A stretch of 64,000 nucleotides of DNA from the NCBI GenBank assembly GCA_020633235.1, contig JACKEA010000004.1:744001-808000 (forward strand), written 5' to 3'. This DNA comes from Polyangiaceae bacterium. GTDB taxonomy: Bacteria > Myxococcota_A > Polyangia > Polyangiales > Polyangiaceae. This document shows positions 60,688-64,000 of this stretch, piece by piece (the stretch's first letter is position 1; each line of letters begins with the position of its first letter). Below the pieces are notes generated by a model. It was not told the DNA's origin. It saw nothing but the letters and a program-made list of their open reading frames with translations, and did not search any database. The position numbers and the translations under genes are program-made.

Positions 60688-60762
60688 CAGCGTGGTTCCG
60701 CGCCGCCCCGACAACATCTTCCTGCAGCAGCTTGTCGGCCCGCCGCGGTAACACCGCGTTGC
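60688..60762. repeat. Dispersed hairpin repeat between convergent genes
   Basis: GTGGTTCCGCGCCGCCCCGA and TTGTCGGCCCGCCGCGGTAA flank a short inner inverted sequence CTGCAG. It is a degenerate member of the repeat family and fills the 89-base gap between two convergent genes. Confidence 0.55.
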
Positions 60763-60766
60763 GCCG

Positions 60767-63700
60767 TCACGCAAGCGGTGGTGCGAGCTCCGCAAGGCGA
60801 CTTCGCGCGCGCGCTTTCGTCCCTGACGACGCGTATGCTTTCAAGCTCAGTCGGTACAGCTCGGCGGCCTTGTTCTTGCGATGCAGCGAGAGGTGCGCTT
60901 CCGCAGCCCAGAACAAGCGCTCGCCGTCCGACTCGTGGTTCCAGGTGCGTCCCTTTCGGTGCGCTCGAAGGACCGCCAGGGCGCGGGAGGGCGAGAAGGT
61001 CGCCAGCAGCTCGATGATGAGCGAGTCGTGGGCATCGGTTCTCTCCAAGAATCGCTCGGCGTATGCACCAAATATTTCCCATGCCAGAGCAACCTCGCCT
61101 TGCGTCATCAGCTGTCTTGCCGTTTGGGCCAGCAACTCCGGCGCTGGGGGGAACTTGCGAATGTGCGGCAGCAACTGCGCGACGAGCTCCGGACGCGACG
61201 TGAGCGCCTGGACGCCAAGCACCAGGGGCAGGGTGAGCTCATTCAGCGGCTGCGGCGCGAAAGCCTGCTCCAGCTCGGCCAGCAGCAGGCCCGGCGGCAC
61301 GGCAGTCAACCGCTCGAGAAAGGCGGCATCGCGCAGGAACGCGAAGCGGCCGGCGAGATCTACAGGCCCATCGTCGTACCAGGCCAACGCCACGAGATTC
61401 CTGATGCCACCGGCCGGAACGACCACGACGCGCATTGAATCCGCGAGCTCGGAGACGAACTGCATGACCTTAGTCGAGAAGGCTTCTCTTGTGTCGTGGC
61501 AGTAGGGGTGAAAGGTGACGATGTCGCCAGCATCGGTCAACGCCAAGAGGCAGCGCCCGCGGACCTGACCGAGGCTGTTTCGCGCGTAGAGCACGCGCTT
61601 GTTGATGTCGGCCGCGTTGGTCACTGCGGAGAAGAAATTGAAGGCACGGGGCGCCAGGCATGTCTCGAAGTACGCGCCCATCCGCAGGACTTCGAGGGGG
61701 TCGTCTTCCAGTGCCAAGGTGAGGGGATCGCTCTCGCCTCCAAAAGCCCGCGGTCCAATGCCGTCCACCCACGGGTCGACGTTCACGCCCCGGGCGCGCA
61801 GCTGCTCCAGGAAGCGACGATTCGCCGGGTGATCGCGCAAGTCCCACGGCCGTGAGCCACAGCGCACACGCAGCAGCTGCTGGCCGAGGGCGGAGAAGTC
61901 CGGGGGAAGCTCCGTCAAAGCGGCGACCAGAGCGAGGTTTCGCTCGCCATTGGCCCACTCGGGTCGCTGCGGCACACCCAGGAATTCAGCAAGGGCGACG
62001 TCGGTGCGTTCGGCCAGCTGGCGTTCCCATGCGTCGAAATCTGCCCGCTCTGCAGCGCGTTCCAACTTTGCGCGCAGTTTGTCCAGCTTGGATTGGCTCA
62101 GTCTGGGAGGGGCCCGGAGGCGCTGCTCCAGATTCGTGATCCTGCGCGCGATTCGAACGTCGTCGGCTCGATGCCGCAATGCCGCGAGCTCCGCCATCAG
62201 CTCGGAAGCTCGCGGCAAGTCGGTGCCCAGAAGCGCCACGGTGGCCTTCTCCGGTGCCTCGTGAGTCGCCGCCAAGCGCGCGATCGGTCCGTGTAGGGCT
62301 TCGGGATACTCCGCCGCCCAGGGCGGCGCACCGTGCGCCATCGCCCGCACGGGGGCGGGCAGATCTTTTCGGCGCTTCAGCAGCTCAATTCGCTGACCGG
62401 CGGCGACGAGACGGCGCACGTTGCCGTCGAGCAGCAAGCTTCGCAGGGAGGACAACCTACCTGCTTCGTCGAAGGCGCTCACAAGTCGCCCGAGGCCGCC
62501 CCGAAGAAGCCGGCGCTCGTCGTGCTCCAGCTCCAACAAACGCTCCACCACAGCGGCAAACTGCGCGGTGGCCTCGCCGGTTATCTGGATCGCTAGCCGA
62601 CACGTGTCGTAGATGTCTCTATCCGCGAGGCGGGCCTGATGGAGCTCGAGAAACAGCTGCGCGGCGCGCTCGGGGCTCTTGGCGTGCTGGAGCAGAGGGA
62701 TCAGGTTCTGTGCCATGCTCGCGTCGATCCCCGAGATGACCGTCCCGTGGATGTGGCGTAGGGCTTCGAAGAATCCGTGGAGCGATCGCTTGCTCGAGAG
62801 ATTGGCCAGCAGCTCTCGGTCGAGCATGAAAGGCCAACGCGTCTCGGGCCGCAGGCTGTCCAGCCATGGACGCATCCAGCGCCGGGCCGAATGCGACCGA
62901 CCATCGACCAGATACCTTCGCAGTGCATCGAGAAACGCCGTGAGCCGTGCCGGTTGCTCTTCCGCCCGCATTGCCCAGTGCATGAAGAAGAGGGTGGCGG
63001 CGCCGCGAGGGAGCTCTTGGGGAAGCTCGGCCAGCGTCAGAGTGGCGGCGCGGCAAGCGTGGCGCTGGATGGGGGCGGCGAGGGTCTCGATGCACCGGAA
63101 GTAGTCGCGTGCCTTGAGCGGGCGCGGTGTCTCGTTGCGCAGTTCCAAAATGGAACGAATGGCGGATGCCTTGCGCGCGTCGCTCCATTCGGCTCTCCCA
63201 ATCCGCTGCGCCAGGCGCGATTGAGACGCGCGCTCCAGGGCGTCCCACCAGCCCCGCCAAGCGGACAGCAGCTCCTTGGGAGCGGAGATCTCGAAGGTCT
63301 CGAGGGCGCGCTTCGCGGTTCGGGTGTCTTGCGCGGTGGTCCAGGTCAGCCACTCCAGCAAAGGCCGCGCGAAAGGGGTCGCCCGCTGCTCCGGGAGAGG
63401 CTTCGGGCGCCTTGCGCGCAAGGCGCCGAGCACCGCTCCGGCATGCTCGTGCCCGCCTGAGAGCGGCGTGTCGTAGACCCGAGGATCCGCGAGCCAAGCC
63501 ATCACGAGGTCCAGTCGCTGCGCACCGAGGCGAGCTGCCAGCCGCGTGAGCAGCACCGCCCACGCCCGCGTCTGCTCCAGGCCAACTTCACCTTGCAGCG
63601 CGACGAGGCTCTCGGCGTGACGCTGCACCCAAGCCAAGCTTGCGAGCACGCCGTCTTGCTCCACGGCGTGAACCCAGGAAAGGGCCGCCACGACCTGCTT

Positions 63701-63958
63701 CAAGGCGGGCTCGGCACTGACGACCTCGCGCGCCAGTGCACGCGGGTGGCGAGCGTACTGGCTCGGATCTTCAAAGAGATCCGCAGGCAGCGGCTTGCGC
63801 TCGTGGAGAGCGGCCTTGACGTGCGACAGGACTAGGTCGACGCGCCGTCTCCATAGCTCCGGGTCACCCACCAGCTTGGGGAGGACTCTCGGGAACTCCC
63901 GACGAAGCTCGTTCGCCGTGCGTTGAGCTCGGCTGACCTCACGGCGACCCAGCGTCAC
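60767..63958 (-). CDS. Large protein of unknown function
   Basis: The product has at least 1063 residues and is largely helical, with Leu/Ala/Arg-rich repeats over the first 700 residues (AARLGAQRLDLVMAWLADPR, LLQHAKSPERAAQLFLELHQ). A compact conserved-looking block lies near 790-900: DPLEVLRMGAYFETCLAPRA, FNFFSAVTNAADINKRVLYA, GRCLLALTDAGDIVTFHPYC and MRVVVVPAGG. The block is like the core of large proteins of unknown role seen in other high-GC bacteria. The last 150 residues return to TPR-like helices. The GTG at 63958 is the first start I can see, but the frame stays open to the window edge, so the true start may lie outside. Confidence 0.75.
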   Translation of the reverse strand: MTLGRREVSRAQRTANELRREFPRVLPKLVGDPELWRRRVDLVLSHVKAALHERKPLPADLFEDPSQYARHPRALAREVVSAEPALKQVVAALSWVHAVEQDGVLASLAWVQRHAESLVALQGEVGLEQTRAWAVLLTRLAARLGAQRLDLVMAWLADPRVYDTPLSGGHEHAGAVLGALRARRPKPLPEQRATPFARPLLEWLTWTTAQDTRTAKRALETFEISAPKELLSAWRGWWDALERASQSRLAQRIGRAEWSDARKASAIRSILELRNETPRPLKARDYFRCIETLAAPIQRHACRAATLTLAELPQELPRGAATLFFMHWAMRAEEQPARLTAFLDALRRYLVDGRSHSARRWMRPWLDSLRPETRWPFMLDRELLANLSSKRSLHGFFEALRHIHGTVISGIDASMAQNLIPLLQHAKSPERAAQLFLELHQARLADRDIYDTCRLAIQITGEATAQFAAVVERLLELEHDERRLLRGGLGRLVSAFDEAGRLSSLRSLLLDGNVRRLVAAGQRIELLKRRKDLPAPVRAMAHGAPPWAAEYPEALHGPIARLAATHEAPEKATVALLGTDLPRASELMAELAALRHRADDVRIARRITNLEQRLRAPPRLSQSKLDKLRAKLERAAERADFDAWERQLAERTDVALAEFLGVPQRPEWANGERNLALVAALTELPPDFSALGQQLLRVRCGSRPWDLRDHPANRRFLEQLRARGVNVDPWVDGIGPRAFGGESDPLTLALEDDPLEVLRMGAYFETCLAPRAFNFFSAVTNAADINKRVLYARNSLGQVRGRCLLALTDAGDIVTFHPYCHDTREAFSTKVMQFVSELADSMRVVVVPAGGIRNLVALAWYDDGPVDLAGRFAFLRDAAFLERLTAVPPGLLLAELEQAFAPQPLNELTLPLVLGVQALTSRPELVAQLLPHIRKFPPAPELLAQTARQLMTQGEVALAWEIFGAYAERFLERTDAHDSLIIELLATFSPSRALAVLRAHRKGRTWNHESDGERLFWAAEAHLSLHRKNKAAELYRLSLKAYASSGTKARARSRLAELAPPLA

Positions 63959-64000
63959 GGTCTGCAGGCCGCTTCCCGAGCGCTCGTCCGGTACGCACCA

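Overview
The window reads as one piece of chromosome from a high-GC, non-enteric deltaproteobacterium-like organism, most probably a myxobacterium (Myxococcota, Polyangiales-like). The grounds are the very high GC, the many lipoproteins with Gly/Ser/Ala-rich linkers and Cys-Asp repeat domains, a eukaryotic-type Ser/Thr kinase with a C-terminal membrane anchor, DUF2378-like proteins typical of myxobacteria, and dense use of GTG starts and overlapping stop/start codons. No rRNA, tRNA, CRISPR array, insertion sequence or integrase was seen, and no gap between genes exceeds 300 bases.

Layout. 1-20 kb is mostly housekeeping and cell-envelope genes: the end of an ABC-transporter ATPase gene, a fliO-fliP pair (type III export gate), aspartate kinase, a broken ClpA-like AAA+ gene, two DUF2378-like genes, a Cys/Asp-repeat lipoprotein, a Ser/Thr kinase overlapping priA, outer-membrane proteins, a TPR lytic transglycosylase, a secreted M35-like metallopeptidase, and a small nucleotidyltransferase pair bracketed by two identical 54-bp hairpin repeats.

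19.2-49.6 kb is the centrepiece: an extracellular contractile injection system (eCIS, related to Afp/PVC). The core on the + strand (25.7-45.6 kb) encodes two sheath and two tube proteins, DUF5908, a LysM baseplate protein, a hub split into gpD-like and gpV-like genes, gp25, baseplate J, a gpI-like protein with a long N-terminal extension, three related proteins with an F-x-G-Q-x-L-T motif, the DUF4255 tail terminator and the AAA+ ATPase. Almost every junction overlaps, so it looks like a single operon. A candidate tape-measure gene lies apart at 19.2 kb.

The core is flanked on each side by a large DUF4157 toxin. The left one (22410-25511, minus) ends in a CdiA-like nuclease domain and overlaps a gene of unknown type that is in the immunity position. 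The right one (45545-48739, plus) ends in a restriction-endonuclease-like domain and overlaps an Imm49 immunity gene. Both toxins begin with the same short tag (M-F-x-x-x-K-R-P-Q) followed by CPAC-x3-G-x-TC-x-EC cysteine modules, which I infer to be a loading signal. The presence of immunity genes suggests nuclease delivery to bacteria, including relatives, rather than only to eukaryotic hosts.

49.7-64 kb returns to envelope and metabolic genes: two tandem lipoproteins created by a recent partial duplication, a sterol-desaturase-like hydroxylase, an MBL-like protein, a TIM-barrel glycoside hydrolase overlapping a HAD phosphatase, infA, an FGE-sulfatase-type lipoprotein, an ATPase with a nuclease-like tail preceded by three 16-bp palindromic repeats, a VOC-ArsR-SRPBCC operon, and a 1063-residue protein of unknown function at the right edge. 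A hairpin-repeat family with the core GCGCCGGACCAACA is scattered between genes, and partial copies lie inside two eCIS genes.
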